From Melitaea cinxia (Eukaryota > Arthropoda > Insecta > Lepidoptera > Nymphalidae): a stretch of DNA of 64,000 nucleotides. Location: NCBI RefSeq assembly GCF_905220565.1, contig NC_059404.1, positions 6,414,472 through 6,478,471 of the forward strand. The letters are read 5' to 3'. A program made the position numbers and the translations under genes. Of the stretch, positions 1-13,080 are shown in pieces (position 1 is the stretch's first letter; each line of letters begins with the position of its first letter). A model generated the notes under the pieces. It was given only the letters and a program-made list of their open reading frames with translations. It searched no databases and was not told where the DNA came from.

Positions 1-2000
1 GGGTAAACGGTCATCAGTCTTTCTACACTTTTTTAAAAATTTCAGTATTTCTGTTGTTTTTTTTTTTTTTGTTTAAAATATATAATATTTTCCTTACCCG
101 TATTTTTAAAAGCTTAAAATATGAAGCGATAAAATAAATAAAAATGTGTCATAGTAAGAGATGCTTGATGCTGCGTGTTTTGGCGCAGTTTCAAAGTATT
201 TTTGGCTCGCAATGCACTTCATGAATGCAGTTGCTTATGCCATTTTAAATATATTGGTATAACGACTTGTGCACATTTGAATTTATTTAATTACATTAAT
301 AAATTTGTAAATAAATCGATAAAGTTTTAAAAATATTAAAAATAAATATTTAATTTTAGTAAAGCCTTTATTTCCTTTTAGAACTTTAAGGTTGATTGAA
401 AATCTGATTCTTAGTCGATTAAATATGATTTGAACTTTACTCGTAGTGCAATTGTAATTTTGTAATAATAATATCACTACAATTTTTCATTACAGATGTT
501 CATTGACTCGATGCTCCTTGGAAAATGAAAACTTACGATATGAGAGTAAAACGTTTATCAGATAGCGTATACAGAGGTATATATTACAATATGAAAGCGA
601 AGAAAGAAAAACGAAACAAAATTGAAAACAAGCCATTGTTATGTTATACGAAGGTTCCACAAGAAAAAGGCAATCTACATGGAGGGTTGCACCGGACGCC
701 TCCAGATGAGGAAATAAGAATTCATCCTTTCCCGCCCCGGGGGTCGCGGGGGGAAAGGGGGGTAAGACGGACGACGCCATTCCAAAAACCCATTATACGA
801 GCTCCAGAGCTGTTTTCTATCTTGGAAAGGAACCCGCGCCACGTCCCCCGACCTCTACCCCACCCCCTTGGATTCTCGACTTTGTTTATGAAAATTACCC
901 ATTAAAATAGCTATGAAAGTAATACTTTCCCACTCCCGAAATTAATAAGAATTCATATAGATTATGTTAAGAGTCTATTTATATTCAATTTTAATTTTCT
1001 TGGTTATAATTCAGTATTATTTGTTTTATTTTTTTGAGGTGATTGTATTAAATTTTAATGACTTAATATTTAAATATTTACAAATAATGACTAATGTTAA
1101 AACTACCAACAAAGTTTAATTACTTTTTAAATTAGTCATTGGAAATAGTGCTAAATTACGTATGTTGAAATTAATACCGTTTTACCTTACTTAAAAATGT
1201 GTGTTAAGACATAAAAATAAAATATAAAAAAATAAAAAAAATAAAATCCATTAAATAGTAAATAAATAAAATACTTTTAAAAGTTAACACTTAGCGTTAC
1301 GAAGTTTCCGTATAAAATAAATTGCATTGCTTCGAATTAAGATTATTTCCATCGAGATGTATTTGATTTCCTCCCCTCAAAGATTTACTACGACATTACA
1401 AATTAAATTAAAAAATAGAATTATAACACTTGAACCCGAAATTTAAATACACATTACCATTCTCCCCTATTTTTAGAAGTGAAGCATTTTCTCTAGATTG
1501 TATGTTTTTTTCTTTTTTAACTTTAATAATATCCATAAGAGGGAAAAGGGCAGAAGATCCTCAAAGTTTCTCGTACTTCGATATAAAGAAAGATTATCCG
1601 AAGCCCCTAAGGAAGTTTGAAATTGCTATTGTAGCGAAAAGGATTATATGTTAGTGCTACGCCGTAGCGGTTCTACGTCGCAGCGGGGATTCGAGGGAAT
1701 GTTTGAAATTTTGTGGAAATGTACTCAGCTATATATATTTAATTTGTGTCTTATTTCATTACACAAACTGATTCATACGAAAATACGACTCCGTTGTCAA
1801 GATCAGATAGCGTCAAAGAATTTAAAACATTTAATATTAGAAGGATTAAAGTAGTTTTAATTACAATTTGAATAACCAGTTTTAAAATAAATGTTTCCGA
1901 ATTTTACGTAAATTAATTTAAAATCGAGTAATAAAAGTAAACGATTCAAAACGTAAAATAAACAATCTGATATCGCGACAAAGCACGCCAGTAACGCTGC

Positions 2001-2056
2001 GTCCAGATTAATCCGGTCAAATCCGGTTGAATCCGGCTGAATCTGACCGGGCCGGG
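2001..2056. repeat. 10-bp phased ATCCGG repeat
   Basis: ATCCGG starts at exactly 2011, 2021 and 2031, followed by ATCTGACCGG at 2041. The four units are in strict 10-bp register in otherwise AT-rich DNA, about one helical turn per unit. Function is unknown; it could be a microsatellite-like remnant or a phased binding-site array. Confidence 0.6.
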
Positions 2057-2419
2057 TACGATACGCTCCGGCCTAGCGATGCGGTGTTAATCCCTATTTT
2101 AAATTGTGATAAAAGCACCTGTATTAACACGAACCCTCATATTTCTCATATATTAGATGTGAAAACTGAGTATGTAGAAAGTTCTATACTTTCATTTTCA
2201 TCCTGTCTACTCCATTATGAATATTGATTTTATTCTAAAATTAAGTTTGACTTATTTATAATTCAATTACTTAGTTTTCATCTATTTTTCATATATTGTA
2301 AACGAGTAAAAGTCAAAACGGTTTCAATGCATGTTTAATAACTATTATGTGTATATAACTAGTTATTTATAAAGTTAAATACGTTAAATACGATTATTAA
2401 TCTCTGAATGTCCACAACC

Positions 2420-3020
2420 GTAACTAGCGATACTAATTACCGAGGTGCAATAACAAATAAATTTACATATCTACACTCATGATCATTAAACATTTCGATA
2501 CGGGGATCGCAGGCGCGCATAATCCAGCGTGCATAACGAGATCGAAAATGAAACATAAATTGTTGAGACGCACTAAGGACGATTAAACCCATTAACGGGC
2601 ACGGGTCACTGCGACACCGAGGCCCAGGAGCGTGCCTGTCCAATTCAACCCTTCCTCGCCAGGTCGCCGGGCCCCAGCGATCCATCACCGCGGTACTATA
2701 GTGGTAACATTAGCAATGTAGCGCGGGTCGCATTGGAATGGTTGGTGCGTATGAGGATTCATGATAGGGCTCCCCTCTACGCCCCCACTCAGATATACGG
2801 TAACGATCGCACCACAATACCATAGACAATAAATATGGCCCGTACGCGGCTACATATGCCGGAGGCGCGTACAACCAGCCAGTACGAGTATTCGTATTGT
2901 TTATGCCACATTAAATTGTTACAATGTTGCCCGGTTATTGCCGAAAGCGTATTTGGTTCGCGTATCGTTATGTAACTTACGTATTTGTAGGCGTAAATTG
3001 TTTCGCCCTAACGTTCAATG
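2420..3020. promoter_or_regulatory. Candidate regulatory island, CpG-rich
   Basis: About 600 bp with many intact CpGs (GGCGCGC, GTACGCGGC, GGAGGCGCGTAC) in an AT-rich intergenic region. Contains AATATGGCCCG, a homeodomain-like TTTATGCC and several unique-looking words, with no repeat-family signature. An 83-codon minus-strand frame (2437-2688) follows the composition and is not convincing. The enhancer reading is inference from composition and Hox-cluster position. Confidence 0.3.
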
Positions 3021-4554
3021 TTATTCCTTGTTAGTTTTGATGTGTTTTATGTAATTTCATTTCATGACATTAGAGGACATTATTGCTTGTATATAAAACA
3101 TTATATCACATAAACAAAATATATGTTCATATTTATATCGCAAATTATACTTTAACTCTTATCTCTTACCACAAGAAATAATATATATTTGTACGTGTTT
3201 TAAATAAATTCATTAGACCATGTGTTTTACGTTTTAGTTCTTCTCTTAACATGAGGAACATTGTTTCATTGACATATACAATCAAGTTATACAATTAAAC
3301 AAAATATACAATTTATTTTTATATATTTTTCATACCAATATTAAAAAAGCTCATTACATTACCCTTAGGTATCGTTCGCGTGACCGCTCACCGTCCACCC
3401 ACAAACTATTTTTATTGGCCATTATACCAATTATTAAAGTCGTCAGATATATATTCTTATTTAAATTAAAACATTATATTTATTTTGATTGATGTTAATA
3501 TGTAATATCAACCTAATTTAACAAACTCGTAATTTAAGTTATTTTACGACTAGAATGTATTTTTCATTACTATATTAATAGTTAGTTAACATTATTGAGT
3601 TTTGCTACATTTTTGTTTTTACTATTACTTACGATTTCTTTCACCTTTATATATGGCTATGCTTATGTTAATTTTATAAATACGGTATTTTTTTAAACTA
3701 TACGACTTTTGATTTTTAAAGCTTTGTAATAGTACAAGTATGTCTATCAATATTACAAAGCAACACGTCCTATATGTCTATAATCCAAACGCAAGCTTCA
3801 CTTCACAAAGAAATCCTTTCGAAAGTAAAAGAAGGGGAAAGATATATTTTTGCATTGTTGAAGTAGCTGCTGTCGATAAGTAATGGACAGGGGTACCACA
3901 TTTCAATAACAATGTCACTCCGTAGACCCATAATGTAAATTTACTCGACCTCTTCTCTGCTCTTAGATATACTATATACGAATATTTTTTAAAAAAATGA
4001 TGGTGAGTATTTTATAAATTTTATTATATGTAAATTTAATATTAAGGCTTACACTTTTTGTTACTTCTAAAGGAGTCACCAATTATAGTCATCAGCCGTT
4101 GGGTTTTTATTAAAGATAAAAACGCATTAAAATTTTGTTACATTACTGGTATTATAAATTTTTATTATTTAAGGAATGGACCGTAAAAAAGGATATTAGA
4201 AAATTTTTAGTTAAATATTGTATTTCACGACAGTTTTGTTAATATTTCAAAAAATAAACACAGTACCTACCTAAGACTTGAAAAAATATATCAATAGTCT
4301 TGCGATGTCGATGTTACGGAAGACTATGAAAATAAAACATTATTCAACAAGCGCATAAACGTCAAAGGGAACGCCTACTTGGAATAATTTTCTCTCCAAC
4401 ATCCAAAGTACATTTCCATGCATAATGTTGGGAAGAATATGGAATTTATGGTAACAAGTTCGTATGGGAAACTTGTGAAAATCGAAAACACGATTACAGT
4501 CGATATATAACACATTTTTATAATAAAAAGGTACCCTTTTTTACAAAACAACTT

Positions 4555-5062
4555 CGTGAGGAAAGCCAATAGGAGGATTCAGTTGTGCTGGGCGGCGTTT
4601 CGCAGACTTCGTCAAATCTTCAACAATAGTCTTCGAGCATCGATTCGATGCATCCTGCCTTTTTTGGTGACACGGTATTGAGCGTGGATATTGACGAAGG
4701 GACTGGTTTGCAAGCTTAAAGTCGCTAAATGTGCAAAGGAATGGGCTATGCTTGGAGTTTCTCTCAAATATGGAATTAGACATGACACTATCTGCGAAAG
4801 AACGAAAGTAACCAAAATAGGCCACAGAATTAGCAAGTTGAAGTGGCAAGGGCTGGTCACCTGTGTCTCAGGACCGATGGCCGTTGAAACAGACGTATCC
4901 TCGAGTGGAGACCACGTGTTGTTAAAATCAGTGTCGGGCATTCTTTAGCCCGCTGGACGTAAGATTACCGGTGTAGGCTGGATGAGGATTGCAGAAAACC
5001 GGAATGTCTGGCGCAAGCTTGGGAAGGCCTATGTCCATGTGCGATAGGCTGAACTGACCGCA
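4555..5062 (+). mobile_element. RTE-type LINE 3' end, degraded
   Basis: The plus strand encodes the far C-terminus of an endonuclease/reverse-transcriptase LINE protein in broken frames. Residues include RIQLCWAAFRRLRQIF, then after a stop TKGLVCKLKVAKCAKEWAMLGVSLKYGIRHDTI, KLKWQG, and finally ITGVGWMRIAENRNVWRKLGKAYV. These correspond to the segment after the RT domain in lepidopteran RTE-like elements. The terminus GAAGGCCTATGTCC…GATAGGCTGA is the family 3' tail. Stops and substitutions show it is long dead. Confidence 0.8.
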
Positions 5063-6347
5063 GGCAGCAGATTTAGAACGCTTTTTTTCGTAACGAATAG
5101 GACGCATAGCGCCATCTATGTACTAGTATATGAAATTCGTTTTAGACTTTGGTTGTTCGGATATATAAAAATAATTTTCGGGATAGATAAAATGTAAAAT
5201 AAATTCGGTTTACTATGTCCATTGTAGTATCGTCCATTGGCGACCATGCGTGAAACGATTGCGCGCTCCGTTAAACAGCGCATGGCGCTGTATTTGATAC
5301 ACTGCTATCGGGAATATTGTATGTGATATTGAGTTTTTACTAGCAAAATATTATTCTATAAAAAGTAAATACAACATCATAAAGGTAATAAATGTTTACC
5401 GGTACAAATTATGTACCTAAAACTACTTACTTTTGTTTACTGTTTGTTCTTTACAACGTAATGTTCCGTAGTCTTATTTGTACCTATTTAGAAAAAAAGT
5501 GTAATGAAATATCGTATAATATTTGCAATATTGTAATATATATTCTTACTTTTGCAGTTAATTAATTAGTTTCATTGATATAATATAATATTTAAAGTAC
5601 AAGGTACGCAATATATTCGGCGCGAAATAATAAAAGAAAACAATAGAATTATGTATATCTACAGCAATAATAAGAAAATTAACCTCATAACATTCGTCCG
5701 TTGCTAAAATATAATTCTACACTTATTATGTATGAATGTATTGTTCTATCACTGAAAATTGAATATAGAAGTTTAAAATGGACGTTATAGCTTCATAGCA
5801 GGGTGGTCACTGGGGAAATTTAACAACTTCGGTCCATATTTGCATGGACGCTGACCCTTCAACGCGTTAACATCTCCCTGTCCGAATGATATTTGCATCT
5901 AATTGTAATCCATTGTTGTTTCATGGGAATGGCCGCGAGGGGCAGTGATAAATTTGATTATACCTATTATATGAGGCATATTGTTCGCGCGTATGTCTAT
6001 ATGGTAGTCATATGTGTACATTGAGTTTTAATGGAAAGTTTTAAATTATTAAAATTAACAGTATCAAAAATATAAATATAACAAATCACAGATACCCTTT
6101 CTTATTGGAATACGGTGATTAAATAAATTAATGAGTCATACAAAAGTGGTTTTTAATTAATATGGTTGGATATAAAAATAAGTTTAAAAAACGCTAATAC
6201 CACAAAAACACCTTTACGATTTACGCTAATATTAATTATTAAATGAAGCCGAATTTACGATCGTTAACACAAAATTGTGTAATTAACAATTAAATATACT
6301 TAATAGTCTGTTTAATCATTTAATATCAAATACACCTATCATACAGG
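5063..6347. other. Intergenic DNA with a possible POU/Hox motif island
   Basis: Mostly AT-rich. A patch at 5800-6010 is CG-richer and holds two ATTTGCAT octamers (5838-5845 and about 5890-5897) and AATGGCCGCG. A short imperfect palindrome CAGCGC-ATG-GCGCTG lies near 5277-5291. No gene is seen. Confidence 0.4.
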
Positions 6348-6592
6348 TGTTTGCCGTGGTCTGGGCGTTTGTGCAGTCTTTGTGGGTCTCCCCACCGTGC
6401 CTCGGAGAGCACGTTAAGCCGTCGGTCTCGGTTGTAATCATGTACACCTGATAGCCATCGTTACTCATAGTAAAGAATATATCCGCCAACCCGCATTGGA
6501 GCAGCGTGGTGAATTAAGCTCTGATGCTTCTCCTACATGGGGAAAGAGGCCTATGCCCAGTAGTGGGATATTACAACAGGCTGAAGCGAAGC
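6348..6592 (+). mobile_element. SINE copy (same family as 63.2 kb), sense orientation, head truncated
   Basis: Reads from GTCTGGGCGTTTGTGCAG through CTCCCCACCGTGCCTC and CCAACCCGCATTGGAGCAG to the tail GGCCTATGCCCAGTAGTGGG…GGCTGAAGCG. The tRNA-like head is missing. Confidence 0.75.
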
Positions 6593-9500
6593 GATACACC
6601 TATCATATAGGTACTTAAATAGCTTTAAGTAAATAGAATTTTCAACGACAAAGCCGAAGAACTATTTTTGCACCAATAGCTTAAAAAGACATAATAAATT
6701 AAGATGAGACTATTATATTTGATTTTTAATATAATTTATATCTCTACAAAAATAATTAATAATTTCGTTAAGATATTAAAAAGTTGATAGTAATGAAGAA
6801 AACCGTTGTCCTTAAGATTAATTTACATTTATTTATTTATAATATCGTTTGTCATTTTAATGTATTTATAATATTACCTAGAAGTATATCATTTTTGGAA
6901 TACAAGTTACGATTATGAACGACGCCACGTTACTAAAGCTGACAAAAATGTAATTATGTTGTGTTTTTCTTTTGTTAATATTTTAATTCAATTTTCGAAT
7001 AGAACGCTTAAATAAATAAGCACTTAATATTGCTATATTAAGTGCTTATTTATTTAACATATAATATAATAATAATACAACAGATAAATATAATAAATAT
7101 AACAGATCATGCAAGCAACACTGTAAGTATAATTATTATAGTAAAACCCGTGTCGGCGATCTCGAAGTGACGGGAACGAGCAAAATGTGTAACTTCCGTT
7201 TTCCGCGGCATTGGGCACAATTTGAAATATTTTACTGCTCTTGTAACGACTTGATGGCACTGCCGAGGGCCACTTATATATCTCTTTTATCTTTTGTTGG
7301 CCCTCGCCCCTTTGCCCTCGGTCGGATAAAAGTTCAGGGCTTTTTTACCGGATTATAGTTGAGTAGATTACACTTGAATTTGTTTGGATGAGATTGTTTT
7401 TTTAATCGCTTGTGGAAATTAAGCCACGACGGAAACGTCGTTTTGTTTAAAAGAAAATCCTTTGTAAATGCTTTATACAAAACGATCGAAAAGTTACGGA
7501 AAAAGATCCTTATTTTAGTAGTTAAAAATCGTATCAAAGAAAAAAATTAGATTTTTTATGGATAACATTTCAATAATATTCAAATCGAGGAGACATCACA
7601 AACATACCTAGAAATTAATAATGATATCGTTTACGTAGCAATATAATAACATCAGTTCTGACCTTTTGATACAAGAAATATGGCGTTTTCTAGACAAATG
7701 AACGAGCTAGTCAGCACGAAATATCTTAAGAGATTCTAGCCACGGCATCTTAATTTAACGACACTTTCATAAATACGCCTCGAGTACACGCTAACAAATC
7801 TAAGAGGCTAGCTGTTTAAATCAAGTCACTATCTGAGTTGCAATCTCTCGGATTTATTATAATTCTCTCGTTTTATTAACTTGGAAACAAGTATTCCGAT
7901 ATATCTGACTGTCTTTGTTTAGCCGCTAAGGTGATGAAATAATTCTGTTGGGTACGGAAACAATTCGGTGATATGACTGTAGTCATCATAACGATATTTG
8001 TGATTCACGCTTCCCGAAATTGTGTATGAAATAAAACAAATAAAGATCTGGGATTAGATATTTTTTTCTTTATTGTCTTAATATTTAAATATGAGTACTA
8101 TTATTAAGTTTCTTTTTGAAAATTTGGTAGCGTTATTTCGATTTCATTAAATTTATTACGAAACTTAAGTACTTAGTTAGGTGTACCTATTTATATTTAG
8201 TCTTTAAATCATGTGTGTACTTATTTGATCATATTTTTTTTATATTAGGTACAATGAACCCAATTATATGCTAAATAAGAAGATTGCTTGTTTATTTATA
8301 TTGGACCTTAAATTTAAAATGAATCATAAGTTTTTCCTCTTTAAAAAAATCCTTTTAAATAAGGCACAATCAATCTTGACCCTTGTCGTCCAATGAATCT
8401 CACGATTAATATTTTTACATATTAAACATTCGTCCCCCATATTAAAATGTCATGGAGATTATTTTATTACATACAACTGGTTTCCAACAGATACACGTAC
8501 ATTATTGCCGATATATTCATTAGCCATGCGTCTTTCCCATTGCGTTATAATAACTTAGGTACATAAATAACTAAACAATACCGTCCTTAGACGCGCCGCA
8601 CATAACTTATGACAAACAAAATTGTAACTCAGGCAAAAAATATATAACTACAAGGCTTTTTTATTTTTGGTAACATCTTGATTAAGTAGGGACCACCTGC
8701 CTGGGTCCATTCCTTCGGGACTCAATAAATATTGTACGAAAAAAAATATTAATGGCCGAATATAGAACTGTGTAACTCGTATGGGATGCGATCGTTTAAC
8801 AGACAACAGTCTAAAGGATTAAGTTAACTTATTCATTTGGAAATATGATTTAAAATGTAATGTATGTGTTGTTATTATTTTACTCTATTTTAAATTAAAA
8901 TGTTAGTACGTGTAATATGCATAACATCAACGATACAGTGCATCTATTAATGTTCCTTTAACACGGAGATATTTTGATTCAAAGTTTTATTTTGCTTGTC
9001 GGTTTTAACAAAGAAACCGTCTATAAAGAATGTGCAAAATCGCATTCCACGGTACAAAAAGCTGGCTTTTTCGCTATCACATTGTGGTCGAATTTAAATG
9101 ACTGCGATACTCTTTTGTATCGCAACACTTCAGGTAAATAATAAGGGAACTATCAAAAATGGCTTCCCCTTGCCAACAAATCATAGCAGACGCATTTCTG
9201 CTTTATACCTAATCGGAAATTTATTGTTGCGAGGCTCGCAGTGGTAAGAATTAACAATGAACAAAGTATTATTACAGAGCGAGATATATTCGTATACTAA
9301 ATCATCGAGGTCATTGTACACGGCAATACGAGTGGCTTTATAGATCTAGCGAGTGGTAATGAAGCAGTTTCTCTACCATATAATAGTGAGAATGCGGTTC
9401 TAAATTGATTTTTATATTTTGTTTGACGTAAATGATTGACATGAGAGAGTTCGTCGCTTTGGGTGCAGGGAATTGCGGTACTCGACGCTTTTACGATCTG

Positions 9501-11459
9501 AGCGACATTTTAGGCGATAAATTTATCTGTTGTGGTATATTTGGGTAATTTTATGACTCATTTGGTAATACTAAAAGTTCGTGTAGGTCGTAAAGGTGTA
9601 TCGAGTTTCACTTTTGATTTTATCGCCTTTGTGTATTTTGTGATTTTTTTTTTGTTTTGTTGGTTTTTTATGTATAATTGTTTTCTGAATAATACATTTT
9701 TGATATTTTATAGTTGAAATAAAAACCATTTGTCAAGTGTTGAATTAACTAAATAGGTACCTAAAATCTTTAATTTTATAACGCTATAAATACATAACGT
9801 TAAGTAATAAGTTAAGATTTTTAAGTTACTATGCCAAATATCTACTCCTATCTACGTTAGGTTAACTCATTAAACTTTTCACTAAAGTTATTGAAAACAA
9901 ATTCTGGCAAGTTGTTTTATTACCTTTGCACAGTTTAATATCTTTAATTGTAGTTTATTTGGTACCTAACCAACCTTATACAAATTTTTGTTTAATAATC
10001 TGACCACGCGTTATAGAAAATTTTATCTAGTCTAAATATAAATGGAGTGAATCTTGTAAATATAATCGTACTCGTACTAATTAAAAATACGAATAGTTTC
10101 TAAGCAATCAAGTTCTCATTCAAGTTAAGTTAGTCATTGAAATTCTTAATACGTACTTAGATCATTGGTGTTTGAAAAATAAAACTAAATATATCTACCG
10201 AATAGTTTGTTCGAACAGAAAAATTAGTTTTAACAATTTTATATTGAAAATTTCATAAAGAAAATATTATTATTTTTTGTGTTATTATTTGTATCATATA
10301 TTGATTTATTAACAATATTAAAATAATAGGAGTTTTGCCGATAATAACATTTATTATTTGAACCGTATGACAAAGGTATAGACTGATCAATGTAGATTAA
10401 TCATACGAACTTTTTTTCGTTATTTAAATTAAGCAAGATAAAATAAGATACCTACCTACCTAGCATGAATGAAGGGGGGTGTTTATTTATGATATATATA
10501 TAAAAAACCTTTTTTTTGTAATATGGCAAGAAACGCTTACATATGTATCTGACTAGTATTATGTCAAGTTACTATAATTTGTATACTATTTATTTTAGAA
10601 GGTAATGATGACATTATTATGTATATATCATACAAGATAATGTCATACAAAACCGTATAGCTGCATAGGAGTACGTAGCATGTTTCGTAGTGCGCTGTGT
10701 TCGCGGCGAAGGCTTCGCAGGAACAACATTAGTCTCGCAACAAGCCCCGCCCTCATCGAATGCTACACTCCGATTGGTCGAAATCACTCCACCCACAACC
10801 ACCTACAATTATATTTATAATGCACACGTTCAAATAATTTACATTCAAGCTGAATTTGCGACTAGTATAGGTAATTGAAAATTTGTTGTATTGACCCCCA
10901 ACGGCCTATGGGCATTCCGATTAATTTAATTAGCTACAATTACGTTTCCGATTTCAATTCGATATTTTGGTTTACTGATTTTCCTAATTTTGATATAATA
11001 ACATCATAGGGGAAAAAAACAAAAAATTGATTAAACAACAAAACAGAAAATTGATTGTACACGCTAATTTTGCGACTGTTTTATAAGTTTCCTGTGGCAG
11101 GACTACTGCAAGAGATTCCATCATGGGATAAGTAGTGCCTTTGTACCAGCATTGTTTATAAGAGCTATTTCCTTTTGCTATCCTAGTGTACATAAATTGT
11201 TAAATAAATAAAAATAAATAAATGAAAAAGCAGGCTGAAATCAACATTAAATTTTAACGTTTTGTTTCCAGGTTTTTGCTAACATTTTTTCTACTTAATC
11301 TTTATAGCCTAGTGAAATGGATACTTATTACAAATATAATCTATTTACACGTGCATACTGTGGTTTACTACTTTTTTATATTACTTTGTTAACATTAGCA
11401 GTCAAAATTATACTATTCTTGTAGGCATTTGTAAATGAAATGTTAAAGTAATTTTAAGG
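6593..11459. other. Intergenic DNA without genes
   Basis: AT-rich, with no convincing coding frame. Contains a perfect hairpin at 7008-7057 (listed), a CG-richer patch at 7140-7340, and a promoter-like islet at 10670-10800 (GCCCCGCCC and an inverted CCAAT box, GATTGGTCG) whose nature is unclear. The remainder shows only short homopolymers and AT runs. Confidence 0.5.
7008..7057. repeat. Perfect 23-bp inverted repeat with 4-base loop
   Basis: Arm 7008-7030 begins TTAAATAAATAAGCACTTAA and is the exact reverse complement of 7035-7057. The loop is TGCT. Both outer ends are TTAA. The perfect match implies recent origin or constraint. Confidence 0.9.
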
Positions 11460-11672
11460 TAACGATCGCTATCAGGTGTACATGGTAACAACCGGGACCG
11501 ACGGCATAACGTGCTCTCCGAGGCACGGTGGGGAGACCCACAAGGACTGCACAAACACCCGGACCACAGCAAACACCTTTGGCCAATAAAATGTTTGTCA
11601 TGTGCAGAAATCGAACCTGCAGCCAGCGTAACAGGACAATCCATGGCTATAACCGTTGCGCCATTGCTGTTA
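11460..11672 (-). mobile_element. SINE copy, antisense, tail truncated
   Basis: Shares GTGCTCTCCGAGGCACGGTGGGGAGACCC-type sequence with the 63.2 kb copy and has a head with ATCGAACCTGCAGCCAGCG, a degraded B box on the minus strand. The GGCCTATGCCC tail is absent. Confidence 0.7.
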
Positions 11673-12749
11673 GTATTTGATAACTCCTTTTGGAAAATTC
11701 ATATTTAGCAATTTAATCAAAATATCTCAATTAACTTTAACTCGTAATAAAATATCTGGGGAATAAAATTTACAATACCTAAATACACATAAATCGTTGG
11801 GAGACTCGAATAATTAATTTGTAAGATAATAAGACAATATTAATTTTTAAGAGAAATTATTGTGTAATATAGACAATCTTATGTATTAATATTCATGTAA
11901 ATTGTGCTCGTAACATATAATGAATTGAAAACTTGTTTCTATCTAGAGTATCAAAGGCAAATATGAAGGAATACTTACTTCGTTCGTATCTACGAGTATA
12001 TTACTTGAAGACACAAAATATGTCATTCGAATAAAATTTTCAGCGTACATATTTGCTGATATATATATTTTAAAATGATACAAAAGTGGCAAACAAGGTT
12101 GATCCACTTGGTGGTAAGCGGATATGCAGCCTGTGGGTGACTGCAATAATAGAAGCATTTCAAGCTTGTTATCGACCCTAGCTCCAACCCTATCCAAAAG
12201 CTGTCGTTAACTTACTCACCACTAGAACACTTATTACACTACTTGACCAGAATTATTTAGCTATGATCATCTGTAATCTTGATGTACTTTTCCAATCAGC
12301 CAGCTTCACATTTAGAGCAAGCTGTTTCCTCCATTGTACTACGTTAGTAAAAACTGATCAAAAAATTTTCATTGGATATCTAAAGTTTTCCCAAGACTTT
12401 TTGAGAACATTGTGATTTGATGTTGATGAAGTAAATCTATATTTGTTACATCTGAAAATATGGTATGGTTTTCGTTTGTTGCGATTAGGCCAAAATTTAA
12501 TTATTTAAAAATAATACATACCTAAAAGGTATGTTTAAACTAATAAAGTAGGTACATAAAATATTCAATAAGCATAAATGCGAAATAAAAGCCTTTTTAC
12601 TTAATAAGTCGATATTTTAAATACAACTTTATTCAAGTAGACTTTACTTACGCTTCCTGTAATGAGTAATTAAGTATTAAATAAGTATAAAATTTCTAGC
12701 TTAACTTTAAGTTAAGATACTACCACTGGGACGTCCTCCGGCCCGGTGG

Positions 12750-12855
12750 AGCGACGATCTACGTAAGATTGCAGGTGTAGGCTGGATGAGGTTTGTGGAA
12801 ACGGAACTTGGGGAGGCCTATGTCCAGCAGGGGACTGCAATAGGCTGAGCTGATG
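12750..12855 (+). mobile_element. RTE-type LINE 3' tail
   Basis: Shares GTGTAGGCTGGATGAGG and GGAGGCCTATGTCCAGCAG with the longer copy ending at 5062. It is severely 5'-truncated, as is common for LINE insertions. Confidence 0.75.
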
Positions 12856-13080
12856 ACTACCACTAAGTTTTATATGTTAATTCCTTAATCAAACATTATT
12901 TTTTATTTACCTAAGTAGATTGTTGATAATATTACATACATATTCACTATATATAAAGAAAAGATAATTAAGTCACATGTTATATATATAGGTGTGTTAG
13001 TCTAGAGCGGTGGAGCGACCGGTTCAATTGCCATCTAAAGACGATAAACCCAGCCTCCAATACTAATAAACCAACAGAGG

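Larger units (their letters stand above)
1..4554. other. Intergenic DNA, abd-A/Ubx domain, with three CG-rich islands
   Basis: No gene is supported. CG-rich patches at 640-890, 1985-2090 and 2420-3020 interrupt AT-rich sequence. An open frame at 525-905 (126 codons, plus) runs through the first island. It resembles no family I know and its Arg/Pro-rich second half follows from GC-rich repeats, so I do not call it a gene. 3020-4554 holds AT-rich sequence with nothing recognised. Confidence 0.5.

Noticed and set aside
7008..7057. Pre-microRNA hairpin
   Set aside because: The stem is only 23 bp, perfectly paired, AT-rich and too short for a normal pre-miRNA. It is better treated as an inverted repeat.
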